This document shows, one piece after another, positions 24,222 through 33,659 of a DNA stretch of 64,000 nt. Below the pieces are notes generated by a model. The model worked only from the letters and a program-made list of their open reading frames with translations. It made no database searches and had not been told where the DNA came from. The DNA comes from Flavobacterium sp. (GTDB lineage Bacteria; Bacteroidota; Bacteroidia; Flavobacteriales; Flavobacteriaceae): positions 434,001 to 498,000 of the forward strand of contig JADBYA010000002.1 in assembly GCA_020403245.1 (NCBI GenBank), read 5' to 3'. Each line of letters opens with the position of its first letter. The stretch's first letter is position 1. Position numbers and translations under genes: made by a program.

Positions 24222-25631
24222 TTAATGTTTATCTGAATGATTATGACCTTCTAATTCTCTTTGTTTTTTATAATTTTCTCCCGATGATTTCAAAATTGTT
24301 TTTACCTCAGCTTGAGCTATCACAGGGAAAGTTCTAGCATATAAAAGGAACAATACAAAGAAGAAACCAATAGTACCTATAAAAATACCTATATCAACAA
24401 ATGTTGGTTGGAACATTGTCCAAGATGATGGAAGATAATCTCTGTGTAAAGAGGTTACGATAATTACAAAACGCTCAAACCACATACCTATATTCACCAC
24501 AATAGAAATGATGAAAGAGAACATAATGCTTGTTCTTAATTTCTTAAACCACATGAACTGCGGAGAGAACACATTACATGTCATCATTGCCCAGTAGGCC
24601 CAAGCATAAGGCCCAGTGGCTCTATTCAAAAAAGCATACTGCTCATATTCTACTCCTGAATACCATGCAACAAACAACTCAGTAATATAGGCAACCCCAA
24701 CAATAGAACCTGTAATCATAATTACAATATTCATTAATTCGATATGTTGAATTGTGATATATGCTTCAAGGTTTGATACTTTTCTCATGATGATAAGCAA
24801 GGTATTAACCATCGCAAATCCTGAGAATACCGCACCAGCAACGAAATATGGTGGAAAAATCGTAGTATGCCATCCAGGAATTACCGAAGTAGCAAAGTCA
24901 AAAGATACAATTGTATGCACTGAAAGTACCAATGGAGTAGCTAACCCAGCTAATACTAAAGAAACTTCTTCAAAACGCTGCCAGTCTTTTGCTCTTCCAC
25001 TCCAACCAAAAGATAGTATGGAATAAATTCTCTTATTAAAAGGTGTTACTGCTCGGTCTCTAAGCATTGCAAAATCGGGCAATAAACCTGTCCACCAGAA
25101 AACTAATGAAACCGAAAGATAGGTAGATATAGCAAATACGTCCCAAAGTAATGGGGAATTAAAGTTTACCCAAAGAGAACCAAACTGATTTGGAATTGGT
25201 ACAACCCAATATGCTAACCATGGACGACCCATGTGAATGATTGGGAATAAACCCGCTTGAATTACCGAGAAAATAGTCATGGCTTCAGCAGAACGGTTAA
25301 TTGCCATTCTCCATCGTTGACGGAATAATAATAATACGGCAGAAATAAGTGTACCAGCATGACCAATACCAACCCACCAAACGAAGTTAGTAATATCCCA
25401 AGCCCAACCTACGGTTTTATTTAATCCCCAAGTTCCAATTCCTGTAGAAATTGTATACGTAATACAAGCTATTCCCCAAAGGAATGCGGCTAATGCGATA
25501 GAAAATACAGTCCACCACTGTTTATTGGCTCTTCCTTCTACTGGAGCAGCTACATCTACAGTTACATCATGATAACTTTTATCACCTATAACTAAAGGTT
25601 TTCTAATGGGTGCTTCGTAATGAGACGACAT
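24222..25631 (-). CDS. actC: Alternative complex III subunit ActC (NrfD/PsrC family)
   Basis: This encodes 469 residues with about ten membrane helices. ActC is the quinol-binding membrane subunit of ACIII and is paralogous to ActF. Typical blocks include the start RKPLVIGDKSYHDVT, then FVWWVGIGHAGTLISAVLLL, RSAEAMTIFSVIQAGLFPI and HMGRPW. The C-terminus ends in a His-containing tail (HNHSDKH). It is separated from actB by 133 bp that carry micro-repeats, the only loose joint in the operon. Confidence 0.95.
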   Translation of the reverse strand: MSSHYEAPIRKPLVIGDKSYHDVTVDVAAPVEGRANKQWWTVFSIALAAFLWGIACITYTISTGIGTWGLNKTVGWAWDITNFVWWVGIGHAGTLISAVLLLFRQRWRMAINRSAEAMTIFSVIQAGLFPIIHMGRPWLAYWVVPIPNQFGSLWVNFNSPLLWDVFAISTYLSVSLVFWWTGLLPDFAMLRDRAVTPFNKRIYSILSFGWSGRAKDWQRFEEVSLVLAGLATPLVLSVHTIVSFDFATSVIPGWHTTIFPPYFVAGAVFSGFAMVNTLLIIMRKVSNLEAYITIQHIELMNIVIMITGSIVGVAYITELFVAWYSGVEYEQYAFLNRATGPYAWAYWAMMTCNVFSPQFMWFKKLRTSIMFSFIISIVVNIGMWFERFVIIVTSLHRDYLPSSWTMFQPTFVDIGIFIGTIGFFFVLFLLYARTFPVIAQAEVKTILKSSGENYKKQRELEGHNHSDKH

Positions 25632-25639
25632 ATTTTAAT

Positions 25640-25755
25640 TTTAGATTTATGATTTTAGATTTACGATTTTGGGAAAAAAGCAAATTCAATCAATATTTTA
25701 CTTTTAATTATTTTTTAGGTTTTACAATTTCTGACTTCCGTCTTCCATCTTCCAA
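25640..25755. repeat. Micro-repeats in the actB-actC gap
   Basis: The gap holds TTTTAGATTTATGATTTTAG and TTTTAGATTTACGATTTT in tandem (about 25640-25671) and TCTGACTTCCGTCTTCCATC (from about 25730), which resembles the TCTGACTTCTGGCTTCCATC stretch at 62281-62300 in the TonB receptor gene. No promoter or gene is evident here. Confidence 0.6.
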
Positions 25756-25764
25756 CTAATTCTC

Positions 25765-28700
25765 TTAAATATTTCTTACTTTAACTTGGTAAACCACATT
25801 GGGTTTTGTTCCTACACTTTCTAACAAGTGATACGCTCTTTTATCAGCAACTAATTCCGTTATTTTATCAGATGTATTATTGATATCTCCAAATTTTATT
25901 GCACCTGTAGCACAAGCACTTGAACAAGCTGTCGAAAATTCATCTGCACCAACTTCTCTTCCTTCTTTTTTAGCCGTTAAAATAGTCAATTGTGTTTTTT
26001 GTATACACATAGAACATTTTTCCATAACTCCACGAGAACGAACATTTACATCTGGATTAATTACCATACGTCCTAAATCATTATTCATATGGAAATCAAA
26101 TTCATCATTATTATTGTATAAAAACCAGTTGAAACGACGCACTTTATAAGGACAGTTGTTGGCACAATAACGAGTTCCTACACAACGATTGTAGGCCATG
26201 TGGTTTTGACCTTGACGTGAATGTGACGTTGCAGCAACAGGACAAACTGTTTCACATGGAGCATGATTACAATGTTGACACATTACGGGTTGGAAAACAA
26301 CTTGTGGATTTTCAGCTGGATTTTCCATTTCACCGAATCCACCAAGAGAACCTTTTTCACCAAACAATCCATCAAATTCTTTTTTCTTCTTATTGTCTCC
26401 TTCAAAAGTATCCTCTGAAGAATAATATCGGTCAATACGCAACCAGTGCATATCACGGCTTCTTCTTATTTCTGATTTTCCAACTACTGGAACATTGTTT
26501 TCGGCGTGACAAGCAATTACACAAGCACCACAACCGGTACAAGCATTCAAATCGATTGACAGGTTAAAATGATGTCCGACTGAACGATCAAAAGACTCCC
26601 ATAAATCGACTTTGGTGGCTTCTACTTCTTTATGGTCTAGTGAAACCATCGCTACGGAATTCCATACTTCTGGTTCGTTGTATTTTGCATTAAATATTTC
26701 GAGAGTAGTTTCTTTAATAATATCACCTCTTCCCATCAATGTTTTTTGAGACTGAACACAAGCAAATTCATGTTCGCCGTCTGCTTTTTTGATAGAAACT
26801 GATTGAACATTATTAAAGTTAGCATATAAAGCATAGGCATTTACACCCACTTGCATTTCTTCTTTTAAAGCGGCTTTTTTACCATACCCTAAAGCCAAAC
26901 CTAAAGTTCCAATTGCTTGTCCAGGTTGAACAATTACAGGGACTTGTAGTTTAGTTCCATTTACTTCAAGAGTAGCATAACTTCCGTTAAGACCACCGTT
27001 AGCTACAATTTTGTTTTCTAATTCTAATTTCTCGGCATCTGCTTTAGAAATAGTTACATAATTATCCCAAGACACTCTTGTAATAGGGTCTGGCAATTCT
27101 TGTAACCAAGGATTATTAGCTTGTTGACCATCGCCTAAACCTGTTTTGGTATACAATACCAATTCAAATCCGCCTGGTGTTTTTGATTGTGACAAAGCAT
27201 TAGCAGCAGCGGAAAAATCAACAGAAGCACTGGATGCGGCAGGTGGGACTCCAACATAAATTCCGTCGTGAACTGTTTTATTCCAACTTCCACCATTTGT
27301 ATAACCTGAAGCAGTATCTTTTATGTAATCATAATAGGAAGCACTGTTGCCATTCCAAGACAATAATCCTTCTTGAAATTGTTTTGAACTGAATAAGGGA
27401 CGAATAGTTGGTTGGGTTAAAGAATACGTTCCTTTTGTCAACATTAAATCATTCCAAGATTCTAAATAATGAGAATCTGGAACTGCTATAGTTGTTATCG
27501 ATGCTGTTTCGTCTTCTTTCAAAGAGAACGCCACTGATAATTTTACTTTTTTCAATCCAGAAATAAAAGCTAAACTATTAGCTAAAGTGTAGACTGGATT
27601 TACACCACTCATTATCAAAGTATGAACACTACCTGAATTCATATCAGCTACTAATTGCGCCACTTTTTCGTTAGATCCTTTTCTGATTTGGCGAGTCCCT
27701 ATAGTTGAAAATGCTTCGCTAGATAGAGCTTGGTTTATCGCCAAAACCAACAATTGTGCATTTTTATCTTGAATACCTGAAACTAAAAGACCTTTGCTTC
27801 CAGATGCTTTTAATTGTTTTGCTGCATTAATAACAACATCTTCATTAGCTAATTTTCCAGTTGCAACAGAAGAACCAGTTATAATATTATATATTTTTAC
27901 TAAGGCCAATTTTTGATTTGCCACAGTCATTGGTACTCTCTTATCTGCCGCTGCACCTGACAAAGTCATATTAGCTTCAAACTGATAGTGTTTTGACATT
28001 TTTCCAGCTTGTGGAATTCTGCCTTGAGCGTATCCGCTATCAAAACCACCACCTTGCCAATCTCCAAGGAAATCTGCACCAATAGAAACAATCGTATTTG
28101 CTTTTGAAAAATCATAGTCAACTAGAGCTCTTTCGCCATAAACTGTTTCAAAAGCATCTAATGCAGCAGACTCAGAAACAGCATCGTAAATAACATGTTT
28201 TGCGGTTGGGTTTTTTGCAATAAACTCAGCGATTAATTTTTCGGTAGATGGACTTGCCAATGTGTTTGTCAACAAAACAACTTGACCTCCTTTAGCTTTT
28301 GCATCAGCCAAACTTGCTTTGATTTTCAAATCAGCTTCTTGCCATGTTGCTTCTTTTTGAGCAACCTTAGTCACTTTAAGACGCATACTGTCATATAATG
28401 ATAATACCGAAGCGTGAACTCTGGCATTAGCAGTAAACTTGGCACCAACTATAGTATTGTTTTCAATTTTTATCGGACGACCTTCACGAGTTTTCACTAA
28501 TAAATTAGCAAAATCAAAACCATCAAACATAGAAGTTGCATAATAATCAGCAACCCCTGGAATAATTTGTTCTGGTTGTAAAACGTATGGTATAGACTTA
28601 TGTACTGGACCTTCGCAAGCAGCCAAAGTAGCAGCTGCGGTACTAAATCCAACGTATTTCAAGAAATCACGACGAGTTGTTGAAGAAGATGATAATGAAT

Positions 28701-28827
28701 CTTTGTCTGACAGAAATTCATCTGTTGGAATTGCTTCTACAAATTCATTATTTCTTAGCGTCTCAACAATAGAACTATTTTCGTTAAGTTCCTCAACACT
28801 TTTCCAGTATTTTTTGTTCGATGACAT
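25765..28827 (-). CDS. actB: Alternative complex III subunit ActB (iron-sulfur, molybdopterin-like)
   Basis: This encodes 1020 residues. A twin-arginine signal (TRRDFLKYVGFSTAAATLAAC) ends in a lipobox-like Cys, so the protein is exported folded and probably lipid-anchored. Residues of the long middle resemble molybdopterin oxidoreductases but without a cofactor site known in ACIII. From about residue 760 come four iron-sulfur motif sets: CTGCGACVIAC, CQHCNHAPCETVC, CVGTRYCANNC and CSMCIQKTQ with ACSSACAT. It carries electrons from quinol sites to ActA. It starts 33 bp after actA. Confidence 0.96.
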   Translation of the reverse strand: MSSNKKYWKSVEELNENSSIVETLRNNEFVEAIPTDEFLSDKDSLSSSSTTRRDFLKYVGFSTAAATLAACEGPVHKSIPYVLQPEQIIPGVADYYATSMFDGFDFANLLVKTREGRPIKIENNTIVGAKFTANARVHASVLSLYDSMRLKVTKVAQKEATWQEADLKIKASLADAKAKGGQVVLLTNTLASPSTEKLIAEFIAKNPTAKHVIYDAVSESAALDAFETVYGERALVDYDFSKANTIVSIGADFLGDWQGGGFDSGYAQGRIPQAGKMSKHYQFEANMTLSGAAADKRVPMTVANQKLALVKIYNIITGSSVATGKLANEDVVINAAKQLKASGSKGLLVSGIQDKNAQLLVLAINQALSSEAFSTIGTRQIRKGSNEKVAQLVADMNSGSVHTLIMSGVNPVYTLANSLAFISGLKKVKLSVAFSLKEDETASITTIAVPDSHYLESWNDLMLTKGTYSLTQPTIRPLFSSKQFQEGLLSWNGNSASYYDYIKDTASGYTNGGSWNKTVHDGIYVGVPPAASSASVDFSAAANALSQSKTPGGFELVLYTKTGLGDGQQANNPWLQELPDPITRVSWDNYVTISKADAEKLELENKIVANGGLNGSYATLEVNGTKLQVPVIVQPGQAIGTLGLALGYGKKAALKEEMQVGVNAYALYANFNNVQSVSIKKADGEHEFACVQSQKTLMGRGDIIKETTLEIFNAKYNEPEVWNSVAMVSLDHKEVEATKVDLWESFDRSVGHHFNLSIDLNACTGCGACVIACHAENNVPVVGKSEIRRSRDMHWLRIDRYYSSEDTFEGDNKKKKEFDGLFGEKGSLGGFGEMENPAENPQVVFQPVMCQHCNHAPCETVCPVAATSHSRQGQNHMAYNRCVGTRYCANNCPYKVRRFNWFLYNNNDEFDFHMNNDLGRMVINPDVNVRSRGVMEKCSMCIQKTQLTILTAKKEGREVGADEFSTACSSACATGAIKFGDINNTSDKITELVADKRAYHLLESVGTKPNVVYQVKVRNI

Positions 28828-28860
28828 CGTATATAAATATTAGCTTCTTAAATTATTTTA

Positions 28861-30204
28861 TTAGTAGTGACACTTACCACATTCTAAACCTCCCATTTGT
28901 GCTGCAGTCAATTTGTCTACACCATATTTTTTTGAAAGTTCATCATGAATTTTTGTGTAATAGGCATTGCCTTCCATCTTAACATCTGTTTCGCGGTGAC
29001 ATTTAATACACCAACCCATGGTTAATGGTGCAAACTGTTTTTGGATTTCATATTCTTGAACTGGGCCATGACATTTTTGACATTCAATACCAGCAACGGT
29101 TACGTGTTGAGAGTGATTGAAATAAGCAAAATCAGGCAAGTTGTGAATACGTACCCATTTTACAGGTTTTGTTTTTCCTGTATATTTTTGATTTGCTTTA
29201 TCCCAACCCACAGCATCATATAATTTTTGGATTTCTCCGTCATAGAATGCTTTTGTGTATTCCGGAGTTGCAGTGGTATCAGCAACTTCAGCAATGTTCT
29301 TGTGACAGTTCATACACACATTCAATGAAGGAATACCACCATTTTTACTAACGCGTGCTGCAGAGTGACAATATTGACAATTTATACCATTGCTTCCCGC
29401 GTGAATTCTGTGTGAGTAATGAATCGGTTGTATCGGCGCATAATCTTGGTCGACACCTATTTGCATTACCCAACCATAAAAGAAATAGCCACTCGCTAAT
29501 AATAAGAAAACAGAGGAAACAAAAACCAAAAATTGGTTTTTAGCAAATGCTTTCCAAATTGGTAATGTTGGTTCTTTTGGCGCAACTTCTATTCCATTTG
29601 CTTTGGCTATTTTAGTCAATACATTGTTCACAAAAAACAACATCACCACCAAGAGCAACATAACTAATGATAAAGCACCCAGAATTACTTCGTTTGAAAT
29701 TCCACCTTGTTGTACTTGACCTCCACCATCAGGAACTGTAGCAATTACAGGTTCTGGTTTTGGCTCAGATGTATAAGCAATGATATTATCAATATCAGTA
29801 TTTGATAACTGCGGGAATGCAGTCATTACTGATTTATTGTACTCTTCAAAAATAGCAATTGCTTTAGCATCACCTGATTTGATTAAAGCAGAACTATTCT
29901 TTATCCATTTATATAGCCATTCCTTGTCATATTTTGCAGAAACGTTTCTTAGAGCCGGACCGGTCATTTTTTTGTCTAAATTATGACAAGCTGCACAGTT
30001 TAGATTAAATAATGCTTTCCCAGCAACAGCGTCGCCACCAGCAGTTGCAGTAGCAGCTGGAGCAGGAGTTGTAGTTGCAGGAGTTGCTGCTGGTGGAGCA
30101 GGAGTAGCATTTTGAGATGATGAAGAGAAGGAAAGTGTTAGCATTAAAGCTAAGCTGAAAAGTAATTCCCTTGAAATCGAATTATGGTTACCCACTTTTT
30201 TCAT
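28861..30204 (-). CDS. actA: Alternative complex III subunit ActA (multiheme cytochrome c)
   Basis: This encodes 447 residues. After a signal peptide and an Ala/Pro/Thr-rich linker comes a monoheme domain (CAACH), then a membrane helix (VILGALSLVMLLLVVMLFFV), a second helix (FLVFVSSVFLLLASGYFFYG) and a pentaheme domain with CQYCH, CMNCH, CQKCH, CIKCH and CGKCH: six hemes in total. The fusion of a monoheme domain to the pentaheme ActA is the arrangement known in Flavobacterium. It is the first gene of the operon, with a promoter at 30291-30320. Confidence 0.96.
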   Translation of the reverse strand: MKKVGNHNSISRELLFSLALMLTLSFSSSSQNATPAPPAATPATTTPAPAATATAGGDAVAGKALFNLNCAACHNLDKKMTGPALRNVSAKYDKEWLYKWIKNSSALIKSGDAKAIAIFEEYNKSVMTAFPQLSNTDIDNIIAYTSEPKPEPVIATVPDGGGQVQQGGISNEVILGALSLVMLLLVVMLFFVNNVLTKIAKANGIEVAPKEPTLPIWKAFAKNQFLVFVSSVFLLLASGYFFYGWVMQIGVDQDYAPIQPIHYSHRIHAGSNGINCQYCHSAARVSKNGGIPSLNVCMNCHKNIAEVADTTATPEYTKAFYDGEIQKLYDAVGWDKANQKYTGKTKPVKWVRIHNLPDFAYFNHSQHVTVAGIECQKCHGPVQEYEIQKQFAPLTMGWCIKCHRETDVKMEGNAYYTKIHDELSKKYGVDKLTAAQMGGLECGKCHY

Positions 30205-30290
30205 ATAATATAATGATTATCGACTAATGTTTTTGTGGTAATACCCTAATAAGAATAGAATAAAAATCCACACTTTTTTAAAAACTTGGA

Positions 30291-30320
30291 CAAAAATACG
30301 ACTTAAGAACTATTCACAAA
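30291..30320 (-). promoter_or_regulatory. Promoter of the actABCDEF-coxBA operon
   Basis: On the minus strand TTTG (30317-30320), an 18-base spacer and TATTTTTG (30291-30298) match the Bacteroidota sigma-A pattern. The leader to actA would be about 80 bases. Confidence 0.65.
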
Positions 30321-30375
30321 AACCAAAATATATCATAAATATCAATTTATATTAATTCTAAATAACGATTTGTGT

Positions 30376-30404
30376 TTTGATTAATTTATTAAGTTTTACA
30401 TTTG
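30376..30404 (+). promoter_or_regulatory. Promoter of the SPOR-domain gene
   Basis: TTTG (30376-30379), a 17-base spacer and TACATTTG (30397-30404) match the TTTG/TAnnTTTG pattern, 18 bases before the start codon. Confidence 0.65.
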
Positions 30405-30422
30405 TATTAAAATCAAATCATT

Positions 30423-30812
30423 ATGATGCATTCATTAAAAATAAAGGTTGTTTTATTAGTTTCTTTTGTTTTATTTTTTGGCAAAAAAAGCGTTGCACAA
30501 GAAGGAAATATTACTATTTCTCAAGACCCAAAGTTTGAACTACTTCTTAACGAAAAAAGAAAAATTAATAGTTCAATTACCATCAATGATCGTTATAAAA
30601 TTCAGATTTTTAATGGGGATAGTGAAAATTCCAAAAAGACTTTAACAAATTTCAAAAAAGAAAATAAAGGGCAAGATGGAACTATCGTTTTTAGTACACC
30701 TATATATAAGGTATGGGTCGGCAATTTTAAATCGAGAATTGATGCAGAGAAAAACCTCAATATTTTAAAGAAAAAATACCCAAATGCATTTTTAATTAAA
30801 CCTAACAAATAA
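30423..30812 (+). CDS. SPOR-domain protein
   Basis: This encodes 129 residues: signal peptide (to about residue 25, SVAQ), a short linker, and a C-terminal SPOR domain (YKIQIFNGDSENSKKTL, then YKVWVGNFKSRIDAEKNLNI, then YPNAFLIK). SPOR domains bind denuded peptidoglycan glycan strands, often at division sites. It is a single-gene unit with its own promoter and a bidirectional terminator shared with infB. ATG also occurs one codon later. Confidence 0.88.
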   Translation: MMHSLKIKVVLLVSFVLFFGKKSVAQEGNITISQDPKFELLLNEKRKINSSITINDRYKIQIFNGDSENSKKTLTNFKKENKGQDGTIVFSTPIYKVWVGNFKSRIDAEKNLNILKKKYPNAFLIKPNK

Positions 30813-30813
30813 A

Positions 30814-30839
30814 AAAGTCCCGATAAAAATCGGGACTTT
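30814..30839. terminator. Bidirectional intrinsic terminator between SPOR gene and infB
   Basis: AAAGTCCCGAT (30814-30824) and ATCGGGACTTT (30829-30839) form an 11-bp stem with a four-base loop, flanked by A and T runs, so it can stop transcripts from both convergent genes. The same stem is used at 36391-36420. Confidence 0.9.
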
Positions 30840-30848
30840 ATCTACAAA

Positions 30849-33623
30849 TTATTTCAACTTTTTCTTCACTTCCACTTCTTGGAAAGCTTCAATTAAATCA
30901 AGTTGTTCAATGTCATTGTAATTTTTGATTTGCATACCGCAGTCATATCCTTTTGATACCTCTTTTACATCATCTTTGAAACGTTTTAATGTAGACAATT
31001 CGCCTGTAAAAATTACGACACCTTCACGTATGATTCTGATTTTAGAGTTTCTATAGATTTTTCCATCTGTAACCATACATCCTGCAATTGAACCTACTTT
31101 AGATACTTTAAATATTTCTCTTATTTCGGCTGTTCCGGTGATTTCTTCCTTCATTTCTGGGGAAAGCATTCCTTCCATTGCGTCTTTCAATTCATTGATT
31201 GCATCATAGATAATAGAATAACTTCTGATATCAATTTCTTCTTTTTGAGCTAATTGGCGAGCATTTCCTGCTGGACGGACATTAAATCCAATAATAATAG
31301 CATCTGATGCAGAAGCTAACATTACGTCGGTTTCAGTAATGGCTCCAACACCTTTGTGTATAATATTGATTTGAATTTCATCTGTAGATAATTTAGAAAA
31401 CTCACTAGAAAGTGCTTCTACAGAACCATCCACATCTCCTTTGAGGATAATATTTAATTCTTTAAATTGACCTAGAGCAATACGTCGACCAATTTCAGCC
31501 AAAGTTATATGACGTTGCGTTCTAACGGATTGTTCACGCATTAATTGAAGGCGTTTAGAAGCAATTTGTTTGGCTTCTCTTTCATCTTCAAACACATTAA
31601 ATTTATCTCCGGCAGTAGACGCACCATCCAAACCTAATATTGATATTGGTGTTGATGGTCCAGCTTCTTTAACGTTATGCCCTCTTTCGTCATGCATAGC
31701 TTTCACTTTTCCATGATTCTTTCCAGCCAATACATAATCTCCAACTTTTAAGGTTCCCGATTGAACCAATATAGTAGAAACATAACCTCTTCCTTTATCC
31801 AATTGTGCTTCAACAACGGTACCTACAGCTGGTTTGTTTGGGTTAGCTTTTAAGTCCAGAATTTCTGCTTCAAGCAGTACTTTTTCTAATAATTCTTTAA
31901 CGCCAGTGCCTTTTTTAGCAGAAATATCATGGGATTGGTATTTTCCACCCCAATCTTCTACCAATAAATTCATTGCTGCTAATTTCTCCTTAATTTTTTC
32001 AGGATTAGCACCTTGCTTGTCGATTTTATTAATAGCAAATATCATTGGAACATTTGCCGCTTGCGCATGGCTAATAGCTTCTTTTGTTTGTGGCATGATG
32101 TCATCATCTGCCGCTACAACAATTATAGCAATATCGGTTACTTGTGCTCCACGAGCACGCATGGCCGTAAATGCTTCGTGACCAGGTGTGTCTAAGAACG
32201 TTATCTTTTGCCCGCCATCAAGAGTTACTGCGTAAGCGCCAATATGTTGGGTTATTCCTCCTGATTCTCCGGCAATTACATTCTCTTTTCGGATATAATC
32301 TAGTAAAGATGTTTTACCGTGGTCAACGTGACCCATTACAGTTACAATTGGCGCACGAGTAACTAAATCTTCTGGTTTGTCTTCGACAACCGCTAAAGAA
32401 TCTTCAATTTCAGTTGTAATAAATTCAACTTCATAACCAAATTCATCGGCAACAATAGATAATGTTTCTGCATCCAAACGCTGGTTCATGGTAACCATTA
32501 TTCCTAATGACATACATGTTCCAATAACTTTAGTGATTGGTACGTCCATCATGGTTGCAATTTCACCTACGGTAACAAATTCTGTTACTTTGATTGTTTT
32601 GCTTCCCTCTTCAATAGCTTGCATTTCGTCTTCATTTCTTTGACGGTGCGTATCTCTTTTATCTCTTCTGTATTTAGCTGCTTTTGACTTATTTCCTTTA
32701 CCCTGAAGTCTTTCTAAAGTTTCTTTGATTTGGTTTTTAACCTCTTCTTCTGTTGGCTCAACTTTTTGAACTATTGCAGGACGATTTCCTTTTTGGAATC
32801 CTTGCTTAGGAACAAATTTTGATGGTCCACCTTGAGTATTTCCACCACTAGTAATGGCTGGTTTCTCTCCTGGTTTAGGAGGAATTCTTTTTCTTTTATT
32901 TTTGTTGGCTGCATTTTGGGCTGCTTGGGCTGCACTTTGGCCAGCTATTGGAGTTGCTGGTTTAATCACATCCTTTTTAAAATCTTCTTTTTTCTTTTTG
33001 GGCTTGTTAAATTGAGATAGGTCAATCACTTGTCCTGTTAAAGTAGCGCCCGATAATTTTTGATATTGAGTAGTTATTGTTTCATCAACAGGATCTTCTT
33101 CGGAAGGTTTAACGACAGACAGTTTATCTTCATCAACTTTTGCAACTTTTTCTTTAGAATCTTTTATTGGTGAAGTTTCCTGATTTCTAACAACTTCTGA
33201 TTTTTCGGGAGAAATAGCTGTTTTAGTCGTTTCTTTAGAAGGAGTAATAGCCACTTTAGCTTTGAGTTCTAAATCAATTTTACCAACTTGTTTTGGGGCA
33301 GTAACAATTGCTTTAGCTTTAATTAACTCTGATTTTTGACGCTCTTCTTCAAGTTTACGCTTGTCTTCAAGTTCTTTTTCTCTTTCTAATCGAAGTGCTT
33401 CTTTTTCTTTTCTAATCTCTTCGCTTACCCCTATAGAAGCTTCTTTGTTTCCTTTGTCACCTGCAAATTGGCCACAAAGAATATTGTATACATCATCAGA
33501 AATTTTTGTGTTGGAATTGTTTTCAATAACAATTCCTTTACCTTTTAGGTAATCCACAGCTCTTTCTAAAGAAATATTTAATTCCCTTAAAACTTTGTTT
33601 ATTCTAATATTTCCTTCAGACAT
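30849..33623 (-). CDS. infB: Translation initiation factor IF-2
   Basis: This encodes 924 residues. IF-2 brings initiator tRNA to the 30S subunit and promotes subunit joining with GTP. An N-terminal IF2_N-like helix (IRINKVLRELNISLERAVDY) is followed by a long charged linker (about 70-330), a second IF2_N domain, then the G domain with GHVDHGKTS at about 430, DTPGHEAF and NKID, and domains II-IV ending DLIEAFQEVEVKKKLK. It is the third gene of rimP-nusA-infB. Confidence 0.97.
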   Translation of the reverse strand: MSEGNIRINKVLRELNISLERAVDYLKGKGIVIENNSNTKISDDVYNILCGQFAGDKGNKEASIGVSEEIRKEKEALRLEREKELEDKRKLEEERQKSELIKAKAIVTAPKQVGKIDLELKAKVAITPSKETTKTAISPEKSEVVRNQETSPIKDSKEKVAKVDEDKLSVVKPSEEDPVDETITTQYQKLSGATLTGQVIDLSQFNKPKKKKEDFKKDVIKPATPIAGQSAAQAAQNAANKNKRKRIPPKPGEKPAITSGGNTQGGPSKFVPKQGFQKGNRPAIVQKVEPTEEEVKNQIKETLERLQGKGNKSKAAKYRRDKRDTHRQRNEDEMQAIEEGSKTIKVTEFVTVGEIATMMDVPITKVIGTCMSLGIMVTMNQRLDAETLSIVADEFGYEVEFITTEIEDSLAVVEDKPEDLVTRAPIVTVMGHVDHGKTSLLDYIRKENVIAGESGGITQHIGAYAVTLDGGQKITFLDTPGHEAFTAMRARGAQVTDIAIIVVAADDDIMPQTKEAISHAQAANVPMIFAINKIDKQGANPEKIKEKLAAMNLLVEDWGGKYQSHDISAKKGTGVKELLEKVLLEAEILDLKANPNKPAVGTVVEAQLDKGRGYVSTILVQSGTLKVGDYVLAGKNHGKVKAMHDERGHNVKEAGPSTPISILGLDGASTAGDKFNVFEDEREAKQIASKRLQLMREQSVRTQRHITLAEIGRRIALGQFKELNIILKGDVDGSVEALSSEFSKLSTDEIQINIIHKGVGAITETDVMLASASDAIIIGFNVRPAGNARQLAQKEEIDIRSYSIIYDAINELKDAMEGMLSPEMKEEITGTAEIREIFKVSKVGSIAGCMVTDGKIYRNSKIRIIREGVVIFTGELSTLKRFKDDVKEVSKGYDCGMQIKNYNDIEQLDLIEAFQEVEVKKKLK

Positions 33624-33659
33624 AAAATCTTTTTAATGTTACTTGGTTGAGAGTATGAA

